From: Arthrobacter sp. Br18
GTDB taxonomy: Bacteria; Actinomycetota; Actinomycetes; Actinomycetales; Micrococcaceae
Assembly (NCBI RefSeq): GCF_000520555.1
Contig: NZ_KI914846.1
Span: 14,268 to 69,957 of the forward strand
DNA: 55,690 nt
Reading direction: 5' to 3'
Below the pieces are notes generated by a model that searched no databases, was not told the origin of the DNA, and worked only from the letters and a program-made list of their open reading frames with translations. The first letter of the stretch is position 1; each line of letters starts with the position of its first letter. The position numbers were made by a program, and so were the translations under genes. Below are positions 18,226 through 27,402 of this stretch, one piece after another.

Positions 18226-18297
18226 AGCCCCCCACCGGAATCGATCCGGTGACCTCGTTCTTACCAAGAACGCGCTCTACCACTGAGCTAGGGGGGC
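18226..18297 (-). tRNA. tRNA-Thr (anticodon GGU)
   Basis: A 72-nt cloverleaf on the minus strand with acceptor GCCCCCC/GGGGGGC, anticodon stem CGTTC/GAACG around loop TTGGTAA (GGU, reads ACC/ACU). The discriminator is T and CCA is not encoded. It lies 54 bases upstream of tRNA-Met and could be co-transcribed. Confidence 0.92.
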
Positions 18298-18375
18298 AAC
18301 AGCAAGAAACTTTACCAGTTCCCTACCACTGGTGCGAAATCGTCGGCCACCCTGTTAGGCGGCACCCCGGTTCCG

Positions 18376-18407
18376 CTTTGGATCCCTGCTGCTGCAGGGA
18401 TCCAAAG
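18376..18407 (-). terminator. Hairpin after the helicase gene
   Basis: A perfect 14-bp stem (18376-18389 with 18394-18407) and 4-nt loop, 20 bases past the DEAD-box helicase stop. No U-tract follows. Likely a terminator or 3' stabiliser. Confidence 0.65.
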
Positions 18408-18426
18408 GGGTAGACCTAGCTGATTG

Positions 18427-20379
18427 CTACCACTGGTCGGTCTGCGCACTCGACCGGCCGGCACCGGCTCCGGCACCTTTTCCGGTGCGCGGCTTACGGG
18501 CACTGTCGCCGGCGAAGCGGGTGTCGCCGTCGCGCTTCTTGGAGTCGTTGTTGAAGTCCTTCTTGAAGGGCTTCTTGAACTCCCCTGCAGCGCGGCTGCC
18601 GGCCGGCTTGCGGCCCTTGTCGAGCTCGAGGTGGATCAGCTCGCCACTGATCCGGGTCTTGGACAGCGCACGCCACTGATCCTTGCTGAGGTCCGCGGGG
18701 AGCTCGACAAGAGTGTGGTCGGCGCGGATGTCGATGCCGCCGATCTGCGCGGAAGAAAGCCCGCCCTCGTTGGCGATGGCACCGACGATTGAGCCGGGCA
18801 TCACGCGCTGGCGGCGTCCCACGGCGATCCGGTAGGTGGCGTTACCCTCGGTGAGGGTGCGTGTCGGCCCGCGTGAACCGAAGGCATCCTTGCGTCCCTC
18901 GGAGCGTTCGCGCTGCCCGACCGGCGCCACGGGGATGTCCTTGACCAGGATGGGATTGCCGTTCTGGGCCATGACGGCCAGGGCGGCCGCGATCTCGGCT
19001 GCGGGGACGTTGTGTTCCTGCTCATAGTTCGCGATGAGATCGCGGAACTCGGATACGTCCTCCCCTGCCAGGGTCTCGGTGATCTTGCCGGCGAACTTGA
19101 CCATGCGCAGTTCATTGATGGTCGCGGAGGAGGGGAGCTGCATCTGCTCGACGGGCTGGCGGGTGGCCTTCTCGATGGAACGCAGCAGGTACTTCTCACG
19201 CGGGGTGATGAAGAGGATGGCGTCACCCGAGCGGCCCGCGCGGCCGGTGCGGCCAATGCGGTGCACGTAGGACTCGGTATCGTGCGGGATGTCGTAGTTC
19301 ACGACGAGCGAGATCCGCTCCACATCGAGCCCGCGGGCTGCGACGTCAGTAGCCACGAGGATGTCGATCTTGCCGTCGCGCAGGGCCTCGACAGTGCGCT
19401 CGCGCTGCTGCTGGGGAATGTCCCCATTGATGGCTGCTGCCGAGAAGCCCCGTGAACGCAGCTTGTCCGCCAGGTCTTCGGTGGCCATCTTGGTGCGCAC
19501 GAAGGCGATGATGCCGTCGAAGTCCTCGACCTCGAGGATGCGGGTCATCGCATCGAGCTTGTGGGGGCCCATGACCTGCAGGTAGCGCTGCCGTGTGTTG
19601 GTGCCAGTGGTGGTCTTGCCCTTGACGGAGATCTCGGCAGGATCGTTCAGGTACTTCTTGGCGATCCGGCGGATGGCGGCGGGCATGGTGGCTGAGAAGA
19701 GTGCAACCTGCTTCTCGGCCGGCGTCGAGGAGAGAATCTGCTCCACATCCTCGGCGAAGCCCATGCGAAGCATTTCATCAGCCTCGTCGAGCACGACGTA
19801 CTCGAGGTTGGAGAGGTCGAGCGAGCCCTTGGAGATATGGTCGATGACGCGGCCCGGCGTACCGACAACCACCTGGGCACCGCGGCGCAGGCCGGCAAGC
19901 TGCGGGCCGTACGGCGATCCGCCGTACACGGGCAGAACAGTGAACCCGTCCATGTGCCGCGCATAGGAGGTGAACGCTTCAGCGACCTGCAGCGCGAGCT
20001 CACGGGTCGGTGCCAGGACCAGCACCTGCGTGTTCTTGCTCGGTCCGCCGTTGATGTCGGCGAGTTCAGCCATTTTCGACAATGCCGGGACGGCGAATGC
20101 CGCCGTCTTGCCGGTGCCCGTCTGGGCGAGGCCGACGACGTCACGTCCTTCGAGGAGCGCCGGGATGGTGGCGGCCTGGATGGGTGACGGCTTCTCGTAG
20201 CCGACGTCGGTGAGGGCCGCGAGGACGCGGGCGTCGAGATTCAGATCAGCGAAACGGATATCGCCGTCTTCTTCGACGGGAGCTCCGGCGGCCGGTGCAG
20301 CAACGGCCGGGGATTCGACGGCTGAGGTAGCCGAATCGTCGGTGTTTTCGGTGTTTTCGAGGAACAGGTTTTCAGGCAT
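18427..20379 (-). CDS. DEAD-box ATP-dependent RNA helicase (DeaD/CsdA type)
   Basis: 650 residues with all core motifs in order: Q motif before AQTGTGKT (Walker A), PTRELALQ, GTPGRVIDH, VLDEADEML, SAT, the RGLDVERI region and HRIGRTGRAGR. The C-terminal third has a DbpA-type RNA-binding domain (YRIAVGRRQRVMPGSIVGAI) and a basic tail rich in Lys/Arg, as in DeaD. It unwinds structured RNA during ribosome assembly and cold adaptation. ATG 20377-20379 (MPENLFLENTENT) is chosen; an upstream in-frame extension to 20493 lacks similarity. A long 5' leader is likely. Confidence 0.95.
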   Translation of the reverse strand: MPENLFLENTENTDDSATSAVESPAVAAPAAGAPVEEDGDIRFADLNLDARVLAALTDVGYEKPSPIQAATIPALLEGRDVVGLAQTGTGKTAAFAVPALSKMAELADINGGPSKNTQVLVLAPTRELALQVAEAFTSYARHMDGFTVLPVYGGSPYGPQLAGLRRGAQVVVGTPGRVIDHISKGSLDLSNLEYVVLDEADEMLRMGFAEDVEQILSSTPAEKQVALFSATMPAAIRRIAKKYLNDPAEISVKGKTTTGTNTRQRYLQVMGPHKLDAMTRILEVEDFDGIIAFVRTKMATEDLADKLRSRGFSAAAINGDIPQQQRERTVEALRDGKIDILVATDVAARGLDVERISLVVNYDIPHDTESYVHRIGRTGRAGRSGDAILFITPREKYLLRSIEKATRQPVEQMQLPSSATINELRMVKFAGKITETLAGEDVSEFRDLIANYEQEHNVPAAEIAAALAVMAQNGNPILVKDIPVAPVGQRERSEGRKDAFGSRGPTRTLTEGNATYRIAVGRRQRVMPGSIVGAIANEGGLSSAQIGGIDIRADHTLVELPADLSKDQWRALSKTRISGELIHLELDKGRKPAGSRAAGEFKKPFKKDFNNDSKKRDGDTRFAGDSARKPRTGKGAGAGAGRSSAQTDQW

Positions 20380-20736
20380 GGGGAAAGAACCTTCAGGTAG
20401 GTGCCGGACGGCCCGGTCGGCGGAAGCCGATAGGTGCCGTGTGTACATAGAAATCCGGCACTGTTTCAATCCCGCGGCAGGACTTCTCGTCACAACTGGT
20501 TCGCTGCTGTCTCAGCAGTGATGTGTGACGTTTTCTTCTAGCCGGCGCTCCCTGATGAATCTGCCCGCCTGTTCTGCAGCGAGCCCCAAACACAACCTAT
20601 CCAGCCCCTGAAGGGCGAAAATAAAGGGAATACCGGTGTGGGGGATGCTCCCAGTCTACGGCACGCGGGGCGCCCGGAACATTCGAAAGCACGACGGCGG
20701 CGGGTGACCTTGCCCACGTGAGCTCGTGCGGGGCGG
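20380..20736. other. Helicase 5' leader and MOSC downstream flank
   Basis: About 357 bases between the helicase start and the MOSC stop. It probably contains the helicase promoter and a long untranslated leader, common in cold-inducible DEAD-box genes. I identified no gene, riboswitch or clear promoter pair. Confidence 0.45.
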
Positions 20737-21387
20737 TCACCGGGCCGGCTGCAGGGCCTTGAGCGCGGATTTCCGCACCTCCGGGGCGAGTGCCGGCAAC
20801 CGCCCTGCGTCGGCGTCGAGCAGCCGCTGTGCGGATTCGACGTCGAGTCCGGCGAAGATCTGTGCGGCGGTGATGCCGTGGGCTGGGACACTCAGGACCT
20901 GCACGCCGTCCCCCGCCCGAATGGTGCCGCGGGTGACAACGCTGAGGTAGGTCCCGAGCCGGTTCGCCTCGGCGAACCGTCGAACCCAGTTCTTCTCGCC
21001 GAGACGGCGTGCGAAGTTGACGCACGGCGTGCGGGGCATGGTGGCTTCCAGGACCACGGTGTCCCCGATCCGCCAGCGCTCCCCGATGACTGCACCACTG
21101 GCGTCGATACCGGCAACACGGAGGTTTTCACCGAAGAGGCCAGGCTCCACAGCGCGCCCCAGCTCCGCGCTCCAGTAATCCGCGTCGTGCTGTGAATAGG
21201 CGTAGACAGCCTTCAGTGCTCCGCCGTGATGCTTGCGGCTGGCCTGGACATCGCCGGTGAGACCCAGCGCATGCACGTTCACGTCGCCGTCGACCGCGCG
21301 CTTGTCGATGGCCGTCACCCCGGTGGAATCCCGGGTGGGAAGGAGCTCATGCACGCGGCACACCGCTACCAGGGAACCAAGTGTCAT
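20737..21387 (-). CDS. MOSC-domain protein, YiiM-like
   Basis: 216 residues. The MOSC core is shown by HHGGALKAVYAYSQHDADYW, GLFGENLRV and the conserved Cys in MPRTPCVNFARRL, the residue thought to bind molybdenum cofactor or sulfur. YiiM-type MOSC proteins reduce N-hydroxylated base analogues. A C-terminal helical extension is present. Its start is ten bases downstream of the end of the glycosyltransferase gene, so they may share a transcript. Confidence 0.88.
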   Translation of the reverse strand: MTLGSLVAVCRVHELLPTRDSTGVTAIDKRAVDGDVNVHALGLTGDVQASRKHHGGALKAVYAYSQHDADYWSAELGRAVEPGLFGENLRVAGIDASGAVIGERWRIGDTVVLEATMPRTPCVNFARRLGEKNWVRRFAEANRLGTYLSVVTRGTIRAGDGVQVLSVPAHGITAAQIFAGLDVESAQRLLDADAGRLPALAPEVRKSALKALQPAR

Positions 21388-21396
21388 GCCGATATC

Positions 21397-22689
21397 CTAT
21401 GGCGTCGGCCGGGCCGAGCGGGCTTCTTCGGTACGCGGGCCGGAGGTGCACGGGTCGGCGGGTCGGCGGGTCCGCGTCAGCAGCACCCAGAACACCATGA
21501 TGGCCAGTCCGCAGAAAACGCCCGCGCTGGAGGCCATGAGCCAGCCGGTGGTCAGCTGGGAGTTCAGGTCCTCGGCACCGAACAGCTCGCCGAGAGTCTT
21601 CGGCGAGTAGATGAAGACGGGCAGCGTGATGCCGAACAGGGCCCCGGCCCCGTATCGGTAGGCCTTCCGATTGTCGGGCAGGGAGAAGAACTGCGCGGCA
21701 AGGACCGGGAGGATGATCGCGATCCACACCCAGTGGTGCGACCAGGAGATGGGTGAGATGAGCAGCATGAGCAACGCCGTCGCCGTCATTCCGGTGAAAC
21801 GGTCACCCCGCGCACGGGCGCCCCGGATAACGTACGCGGCGGCCCCGACGAGCGCGAGCGACAGGACGAGCCACGGAATGAAGGAGGGAAAGTCCGGACC
21901 GCCGAAGTGGAGAATGGCGCCGCGCACCGACAGGTTGTCCACATACCCTTCCCCGCCGATCCGGCCCGTGTCCCGCAGCATCTGGAGCCAGTAGGTCCGT
22001 GACTCGACAGGGAGCAGCAGGAAGCCGAGTCCGATGGTCCCGAAGAAACCGCCGGCCATGTTCCGCAGTTCGCGCCACTCGCCCCGCATCAGGAAGTAGA
22101 GGCCGAAGACCAGCGGCGTCAGTTTGATGCCGGCGGCGATCCCGGTGAGCATGCCCGTGGGCCATCTGCGGTGCGGCCCCGAGAGCAGGTCCACGATGAT
22201 CAGCGCAAACAGCAGGATGTTGATCTGGGCGAAGGCCATGGTCTCCCGCCAGGGCCCCAGCAGGCAGATCAGGCCCGCACCGGCAATGGCGGCCGGCAGT
22301 GCCACCGGATGGCTCAGCACCGCACGCACACTGCCGAGTCGGGCCAGGTACCGCGCCGCATGGATCGCCGTCGCCAGTGCCGTCAGGACCGAGAGCGCGA
22401 CGAAGATCAGCGCGCCGGTTTCGGCGCTGACCAGCGTCAGTGCGGTGAAGAGCAGGGCGGCGAACGGCGGGTAGGTGAACAGGAGAGATCCCTCGCCCTC
22501 ACCGAACGAGCGGCTGTACAGCGATCCGTCCCCGTCCGCCACGCTCTGGCCGCCCATGCGGTAGACGCGGAAATCCAGGCCGATGAAGTCCGCCCATGAG
22601 AGGGACACCAGCGCGAGTGCTGCGAAAACGACGACGGCGGCAACGAGACTGAGCGCCCGGACTACCGGTGGGCTGCTGGTCAAACGCAT
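21397..22689 (-). CDS. GT87-family integral membrane mannosyltransferase
   Basis: 430 residues with about ten membrane segments. The first loop carries the conserved acidic site (FIGLDFRVYRMGGQSV then LYSRSFGEG and FTYPPFAALLF) typical of GT87/DUF2029 proteins such as the mycobacterial polyprenyl-phosphomannose-dependent alpha-1,2-mannosyltransferase PimE. A later conserved ISPISWSHHWVW motif is also present. It probably adds mannose to a lipid-linked glycan on the outer face of the membrane. Acceptor unknown. Confidence 0.85.
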   Translation of the reverse strand: MRLTSSPPVVRALSLVAAVVVFAALALVSLSWADFIGLDFRVYRMGGQSVADGDGSLYSRSFGEGEGSLLFTYPPFAALLFTALTLVSAETGALIFVALSVLTALATAIHAARYLARLGSVRAVLSHPVALPAAIAGAGLICLLGPWRETMAFAQINILLFALIIVDLLSGPHRRWPTGMLTGIAAGIKLTPLVFGLYFLMRGEWRELRNMAGGFFGTIGLGFLLLPVESRTYWLQMLRDTGRIGGEGYVDNLSVRGAILHFGGPDFPSFIPWLVLSLALVGAAAYVIRGARARGDRFTGMTATALLMLLISPISWSHHWVWIAIILPVLAAQFFSLPDNRKAYRYGAGALFGITLPVFIYSPKTLGELFGAEDLNSQLTTGWLMASSAGVFCGLAIMVFWVLLTRTRRPADPCTSGPRTEEARSARPTP

Positions 22690-22841
22690 GCATCATCCTT
22701 TGCCTGTGGGGTTGTTGCGGCACCGTTCCGATGACCCGATTCATCGCCCGGCGGCTCATCCAGTGTAGCCACGGTCCGCGGCGCCCGCAGGCGAGCGGGT
22801 ATGTTGGAAATTCCGTACCCCTTCCGAAAGGCTCTTCCTCC

Positions 22842-24050
22842 ATGGCCACGTCCCCGCGCGGAAAGTCCGCACCTGCTCCCCTGACCGCTGTCGTCAACGC
22901 CCACGTGGTGCCGATCGACGGCGATCCCTTCGACGGCACCGTGGTGTTCGGCGGCGGCACCATCACCGCCCTCGGTGCAGACGTGAAGGTACCCGACGGC
23001 GCTGCCGTCATCGACGCGGAAGGCAAGTGGCTGCTGCCCGGTTTCGTCGATGCCCACGTACACCTGGGCACGCATGAGGAGGGCGAGGGCTCCGCGGGGG
23101 ACGACACCAATGAGATGACCGACCCCAACACCGCAGGGGTGCGCGCCCTGGACGCCATCAACCCCTACGACCCCGGCTTCGACGACGCCCTCGCCGGCGG
23201 CGTGACCACCGTCAACGTCAACCCGGGTTCCGGCAACCCGATCGGCGGCCTTGCCGTTGCCATCCACACCCACGGCCGGTACATCGAGGAGATGCTGCTG
23301 CGCTCCCCCAGCGGACTGAAGTCCGCCCTGGGCGAGAACCCGAAGCGCGTGTACGGCGACAAGAAGCAGACGCCCTCCACGCGCCTCGGCACCGCCATGG
23401 TGATCCGCAAGGCGTTCATGGAAGCGCAGAACTACATGGGCAAGGCCGACGAGAACGCCCGCGATCCCAGGCTCGAGGCCCTTGCCATGGTGCTGCGCCG
23501 CGAGATCCCCTGGCGCCAGCACGCCCACCGGGCCGACGACATCGCCACCGCCATCCGTCTCGCCGACGAGTTCGGCTATGACCTGGTGCTCGATCACGGC
23601 ACCGAAGCGCACCTCCTCGCCGATGTGCTCGCCGAGCGCGGCACCCCCGTGCTGATCGGCCCGCTGTTCACCACGAAGTCGAAGGTCGAACTCCGCGGAC
23701 GCTCCATCGCCAACCCCGGCAAACTTGCAGCGGCGGGTGTCGAGATCTCGATCATCACCGACCACCCCGTCATCCCGATCAACTTCCTGGTGCACCAGGC
23801 AACGTTCGCCATCAAGGAAGGGCTCGACCGCGAGACTGCCCTCCGCTCCATCACCATCAACCCGGCGAAGGTGCTGGGCCTCGCCGAACGCCTCGGGTCG
23901 CTCGCCGTGGGCAAGGACGCCGACGTCGTGCTGTGGAGCGGCGATCCGCTCGACGTCATGCAGCGCGCCCTGCAGGTCTTCATCGGCGGCCGCGAGGTCT
24001 ACCGTTACGACCCCACCACGCGCAGTGGCGTCGTCGCGGCCCGCGGATAG
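22842..24050 (+). CDS. Amidohydrolase (imidazolonepropionase-like)
   Basis: 402 residues of the metal-dependent amidohydrolase superfamily. The first metal ligands are in GFVDAHVHLG, followed by IPWRQHAHRADD, LDHGTEAHL and the catalytic Asp in ISIITDHPVIP; the C-terminal beta domain (NPAKVLGLAERLGSLAVGKD) is typical. It hydrolyses an amide or cyclic imide/urea-like bond of unknown substrate. ATG 22842 is chosen over an upstream extension that overlaps the divergent glycosyltransferase. Confidence 0.9.
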   Translation: MATSPRGKSAPAPLTAVVNAHVVPIDGDPFDGTVVFGGGTITALGADVKVPDGAAVIDAEGKWLLPGFVDAHVHLGTHEEGEGSAGDDTNEMTDPNTAGVRALDAINPYDPGFDDALAGGVTTVNVNPGSGNPIGGLAVAIHTHGRYIEEMLLRSPSGLKSALGENPKRVYGDKKQTPSTRLGTAMVIRKAFMEAQNYMGKADENARDPRLEALAMVLRREIPWRQHAHRADDIATAIRLADEFGYDLVLDHGTEAHLLADVLAERGTPVLIGPLFTTKSKVELRGRSIANPGKLAAAGVEISIITDHPVIPINFLVHQATFAIKEGLDRETALRSITINPAKVLGLAERLGSLAVGKDADVVLWSGDPLDVMQRALQVFIGGREVYRYDPTTRSGVVAARG

Positions 24051-24060
24051 CGTGACACCC

Positions 24061-24489
24061 ATGACCGGCCGCAGGCCCCCGCTTCCGCCGAAGCCGTTCA
24101 CGCTCCGCGCCGCGGTGACAGTATGGCTCGTGGTGGGCGTTTTGCTCCTCATCGCGGGCGGGACCTTCCTGTTCTCGGCCGCGGCGCAGGAACAGGACCG
24201 GGCGGGCTTCCTCGGTCTGGGGATCGTCCTTGCGGTGCTCGCAGCCGTGCAGTTGGCCCTGCTGATGCGACTGCGCCGTGGCAGGCGGAGCGCACGGGAA
24301 CTCCTGACGACTCTCGGGATCATTGCGGGTGTCCCCGTGCTCGTGCGCGGGACTCCCGGGCTGTCGGCGATCGCCGTCGCCATGCTCGTGGCGGTGCTGC
24401 TGATGTGGCTGCCGCAAAGCAGCGACTACTTCCAGCTCACCGAGCCGAAAGCGAAGAGGAAGCTCCGCCTGCCGTGGGCACGGGGCTGA
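24061..24489 (+). CDS. Small integral membrane protein, unknown
   Basis: 142 residues with four predicted membrane segments (VTVWLVVGVLLLIAGG, LGIVLAVLAAVQLALL, LLTTLGIIAGVPVLV, IAVAMLVAVLLMWL) and basic ends. It starts 10 bases after the amidohydrolase and is probably co-transcribed. I do not recognise the family; it may be a four-helix DUF protein common in actinobacteria. Its last ~50 bases overlap the convergent regulator gene. Confidence 0.75.
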   Translation: MTGRRPPLPPKPFTLRAAVTVWLVVGVLLLIAGGTFLFSAAAQEQDRAGFLGLGIVLAVLAAVQLALLMRLRRGRRSARELLTTLGIIAGVPVLVRGTPGLSAIAVAMLVAVLLMWLPQSSDYFQLTEPKAKRKLRLPWARG

Positions 24490-24967
24490 TCCGCTCCCGG
24501 TGTGGAATGAGGGTACCCTCCCGTGATGGGACGCATTCGAGGGCTGACCGGCAGGAGAGGTGCCGATCCATGCCGACGATTTCAGGACGGCACCTCATGG
24601 CATTTCCTTTCGCGCGTCGGCGATCCCGGGGAGTGAAGATCGCCAGAAGCGCTCCGATGTCCTGGTGCGCAGTTGCCGGATGACGGAAGGGTCGGTGCGC
24701 TACGACGACGTAGTGCGTGCGGCGTCCCTCCCTGATGCGTTGCAGATACCCGGCCTCTTCAAGATCCTTCAGGATGTGCAGGGTTGCCCGCGGCGTGATG
24801 CCGACCGTGTCTGCGATGTCGTGGATGAGAATGTCCGGGTCGGCTGCCACCGCCAGGAGGACATGGCCGTGGTTGGTCAGGAAGGTCCACGGATGCCGCA
24901 CCCGAGGGTGGGCCGGATCACGCTGCAGAGCTGCCTCGTCGGTCCGAGGTCCTGACGGTCCGCTCAT
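24437..24967 (-). CDS. Winged-helix transcriptional regulator
   Basis: 176 residues with a winged helix (LLAVAADPDILIHDIADTVG then ATLHILKDLEEAGYLQRIREGRRTHYVV) of the MarR/ArsR-like type. GGGAGAGG upstream supports ATG 24965-24967, while an alternative ATG at 25009 overlaps the TerC stop as ATGA. The C-terminal 50 residues are poorly structured. Its position immediately downstream of the manganese-responsive TerC gene suggests co-transcription. Target unknown. Confidence 0.75.
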   Translation of the reverse strand: MSGPSGPRTDEAALQRDPAHPRVRHPWTFLTNHGHVLLAVAADPDILIHDIADTVGITPRATLHILKDLEEAGYLQRIREGRRTHYVVVAHRPFRHPATAHQDIGALLAIFTPRDRRRAKGNAMRCRPEIVGMDRHLSCRSALECVPSREGTLIPHRERISPVPTAGGASSSLSAR

Positions 24968-25005
24968 GAGTGTTCCTCTCCCTTGCCCAGCATCGAATGC
25001 ACTTC

Positions 25006-26034
25006 TCATCGGCGTGGTAGCCCGTTGCGGTTACTGAGCCAGAGGGGCTCGAGAGCCGCGATCTCGTCGGGTCGCGCGTCCCTGAAGGGTGGTGTCGCTG
25101 GGGCAGGCGGTTCCTGCCGGCCTTGTCCGCGGGTGGCAAGAAGGCTTGCTGCGATGGAAACGCCCAGGATCACGGCGATGACAGTCAGGGAGATCGGCGT
25201 CGGGATGTAGTAGATGTCGATCTTGAGCGCCATCTTGATGCCGACCCAGACCAGGACCAGGGCGAGGCCGACCTTGAGGTAGATGAACCGGTGGATGAGG
25301 TCCGCCAGCAGAAAGTACATGGCACGTAAGCCCAGGATCGCGAAGGCGTTGGCCGTGAAGACGAGGAACACCTCGTCGGTGACCGCGAAGATTGCCGGAA
25401 TGGAGTCGACAGCGAAGATGATGTCGGTGACCTCGACCATGACCAGGACCGCGAGAAGTGGAGTCGCCAGCAGGACTCCGCCCCGACGGATGAGGAAGCG
25501 CTGCCCATGAAAGGCATCCGTCATGGGCACGTGCCGGCGGAACAGTTTCAGCGCCCTGGATTTGCCGGGGTCGATGTGTTCGTTGCGCTGGCGGAGCATC
25601 CGGTACCCGGTATACAGCAGGAACGCCGCGAACAGGTACAGCACCCAACCGGCGCCGGCGATGATGGCTGATCCGGCGGCAATGAAGGCCGCACGGAAAA
25701 CGAGGGCGCCGAGCACCCCGAAAAACAGGACCCGGTGCTGGTACTCGCGGGGGACGGCGAAAAAAGTGAAGATGATCGCCCATACGAAGACGTTGTCGAC
25801 AGCAAGTGACTTTTCGATCAGGTAGCCGGCGAAATACTGCTGCCCGAACTCCGCCCCGTAGAACCGCCAGACGAGCATCCCGAACCCCACACCGAAGAAC
25901 ACCCAGACGGTGGACCACAGGGCCGCCTCCCGCACCTCGATGATGTGGGCCTGTCGATGCGCGACGAGGTCGATAACGAGCATCAGGAGGATGAACCCGA
26001 TGACGGCCGACCATACCCAGAGGGGAACGTTCAT
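25006..26034 (-). CDS. TerC-family membrane protein, probable Mn2+ exporter
   Basis: 342 residues with about nine membrane segments. The conserved TerC acidic motifs are visible: EKSLAVDNVFVWAIIF and VEVTDIIFAVDSIPAIFAVT. Members protect against manganese or tellurite, and those preceded by yybP-ykoY riboswitches act in Mn2+ export. Here such a riboswitch lies 32 bases upstream, giving strong support for manganese export. Full length for the family. Confidence 0.92.
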   Translation of the reverse strand: MNVPLWVWSAVIGFILLMLVIDLVAHRQAHIIEVREAALWSTVWVFFGVGFGMLVWRFYGAEFGQQYFAGYLIEKSLAVDNVFVWAIIFTFFAVPREYQHRVLFFGVLGALVFRAAFIAAGSAIIAGAGWVLYLFAAFLLYTGYRMLRQRNEHIDPGKSRALKLFRRHVPMTDAFHGQRFLIRRGGVLLATPLLAVLVMVEVTDIIFAVDSIPAIFAVTDEVFLVFTANAFAILGLRAMYFLLADLIHRFIYLKVGLALVLVWVGIKMALKIDIYYIPTPISLTVIAVILGVSIAASLLATRGQGRQEPPAPATPPFRDARPDEIAALEPLWLSNRNGLPRR

Positions 26035-26066
26035 GAGGACCTGCTTTCCAGTCAGTGATAACCAAC

Positions 26067-26162
26067 TGGAGGTCTCTCCCGGCCCTGATGCTCGGCCTGT
26101 CCACCGGTAAGCGCCGGGGCTTCCGTAATGTCGATGAACTGTTCAGGGGATACTCCCCTCCA
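26067..26162 (-). ncRNA. yybP-ykoY manganese riboswitch
   Basis: On the minus strand the P1 stem TGGAGG (26157-26162) pairs with CCTCCA (26067-26072). Immediately inside are the family's signature GGGGAGTA (26151-26158) and, at the 3' end, GAGACC (26071-26076), the two conserved Mn2+-binding loops of yybP-ykoY RNAs. The ~96-nt length is typical. It lies between the metB stop and terC, in the terC leader. High Mn2+ should switch terC expression on. Confidence 0.82.
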
Positions 26163-26235
26163 TGTGCAATTAGTGAACCACACTTCACCTGATCGGGGAA
26201 GGGGCGTCGTCGGGACCCCGCAACTGGCGTTGCGT

Positions 26236-27402
26236 CTAGCTGCGCAGCGTTGCCAACGCGTGCTCGAGGTCCGCCAAAAGGTCCTCGACGTCCTCGATAC
26301 CCACCGACAGCCGGATCAGGTTCTCGGGTACGGCAAGCTCGGTGCCCTTGACCGACGCGTGCGTCATATCGGAGGGGTAGTTCATCAGCGACTCGATGCC
26401 GCCGAGGGATTCCGCCAGCGTGAACACGGAGGTCGACTCGGCCACCTTTTTCGCAGCCTCGGGTCCGCCCTTGAATGTCACCGAGATCATGCCGCCGAAG
26501 CTCTTCATCTGGGCTGCGGCGAGATCGTGGCCGGGGTGCTTCGCGAGGCCGGGGTAGTACACGTTCTCCACTTCATCCTGCTCGAGCAGCCACTGCGCGA
26601 TCGTGGCGGCGTTGGACGAGTGGCGGTCCATGCGCACGCCGAGGGTCTTCAGGCCGCGTGTGGTGAGCCATGCCTCCATGGGCGCCGATACCGCACCGAC
26701 GGCGAACTGGATGAAGCCCACCTTCTCGGCGAGTTCGCCGTCATTCACGATCACGGCCCCGCCGCTGGCGTCCGAGTGCCCGCCGATGTACTTGGTCGTC
26801 GAGTGCACCACGACGTCGGCGCCAAAGGTCAGCGGCTGCTGCAGGTAGGGTGAGGCGAAAGTGTTGTCCACGACAAGGAGTGCGCTGGCGTCGTGCGCAA
26901 GCTGGGCGATGGCAGCGATGTCGGTGATCTTCATCATCGGGTTCGACGGCGTTTCCACCCACACCATTTTGGTGTTTCCACCCGCGATGGCGGCGCTGAC
27001 GGCGTCGACGTCTGCCATGTCCACCGCGCTGTTGGTGACACCCCAGTCGGCCAGCACACGGTTGATCAGCCGGTACGTTCCACCATAGGCGTCGTTGCCG
27101 AGCACGATGTGGTCACCCGGGCGCAGTGCCGCGCGGATCAGGGCGTCCTCGGCGGCGAGGCCGGAGGCGAAGCTGAAGGCGTGCGCGCCGCCCTCGAGGG
27201 CGGCCAGCTGGGTCTGCAGCGAATCGCGCGTCGGGTTGGTGCCCCGGCCGTACTCGTAGCCATTGCGCAGCTTGCCGATACCGTCCTGCGCGAACGTGGT
27301 GGTCTGGTAGAGCGGCGGAATGACCGCTCCCGTGGTGGGATCCGGCGTCTGGCCGGCGTGGATCGCACGGGTGTTGAAGCCCTGGGCGTCGAAATGCGTC
27401 AC
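26236..27402 (-). CDS. metB: Cystathionine gamma-synthase/lyase (PLP)
   Basis: 388 residues of the Cys/Met-metabolism PLP family. The PLP Lys is Lys204 in HSTTKYIGGHSD, preceded by LLVVDNTFASPY; the Tyr/Arg motif GYEYGRGTNPTR binds the partner active site's PLP phosphate. It could form cystathionine or cleave it. The GTG start overlaps the cystathionine beta-synthase stop as GTGA, so translational coupling favours reverse transsulfuration, homocysteine to cysteine, as its main role. Symbol is by family; metB versus mccB is unresolved. Confidence 0.88.
   Translation of the reverse strand: MTHFDAQGFNTRAIHAGQTPDPTTGAVIPPLYQTTTFAQDGIGKLRNGYEYGRGTNPTRDSLQTQLAALEGGAHAFSFASGLAAEDALIRAALRPGDHIVLGNDAYGGTYRLINRVLADWGVTNSAVDMADVDAVSAAIAGGNTKMVWVETPSNPMMKITDIAAIAQLAHDASALLVVDNTFASPYLQQPLTFGADVVVHSTTKYIGGHSDASGGAVIVNDGELAEKVGFIQFAVGAVSAPMEAWLTTRGLKTLGVRMDRHSSNAATIAQWLLEQDEVENVYYPGLAKHPGHDLAAAQMKSFGGMISVTFKGGPEAAKKVAESTSVFTLAESLGGIESLMNYPSDMTHASVKGTELAVPENLIRLSVGIEDVEDLLADLEHALATLRS

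Noticed and set aside
22680-24383. A 567-codon minus-strand frame opposite the amidohydrolase
   Set aside because: It is an antisense shadow of a clearly recognisable gene in GC-rich DNA.
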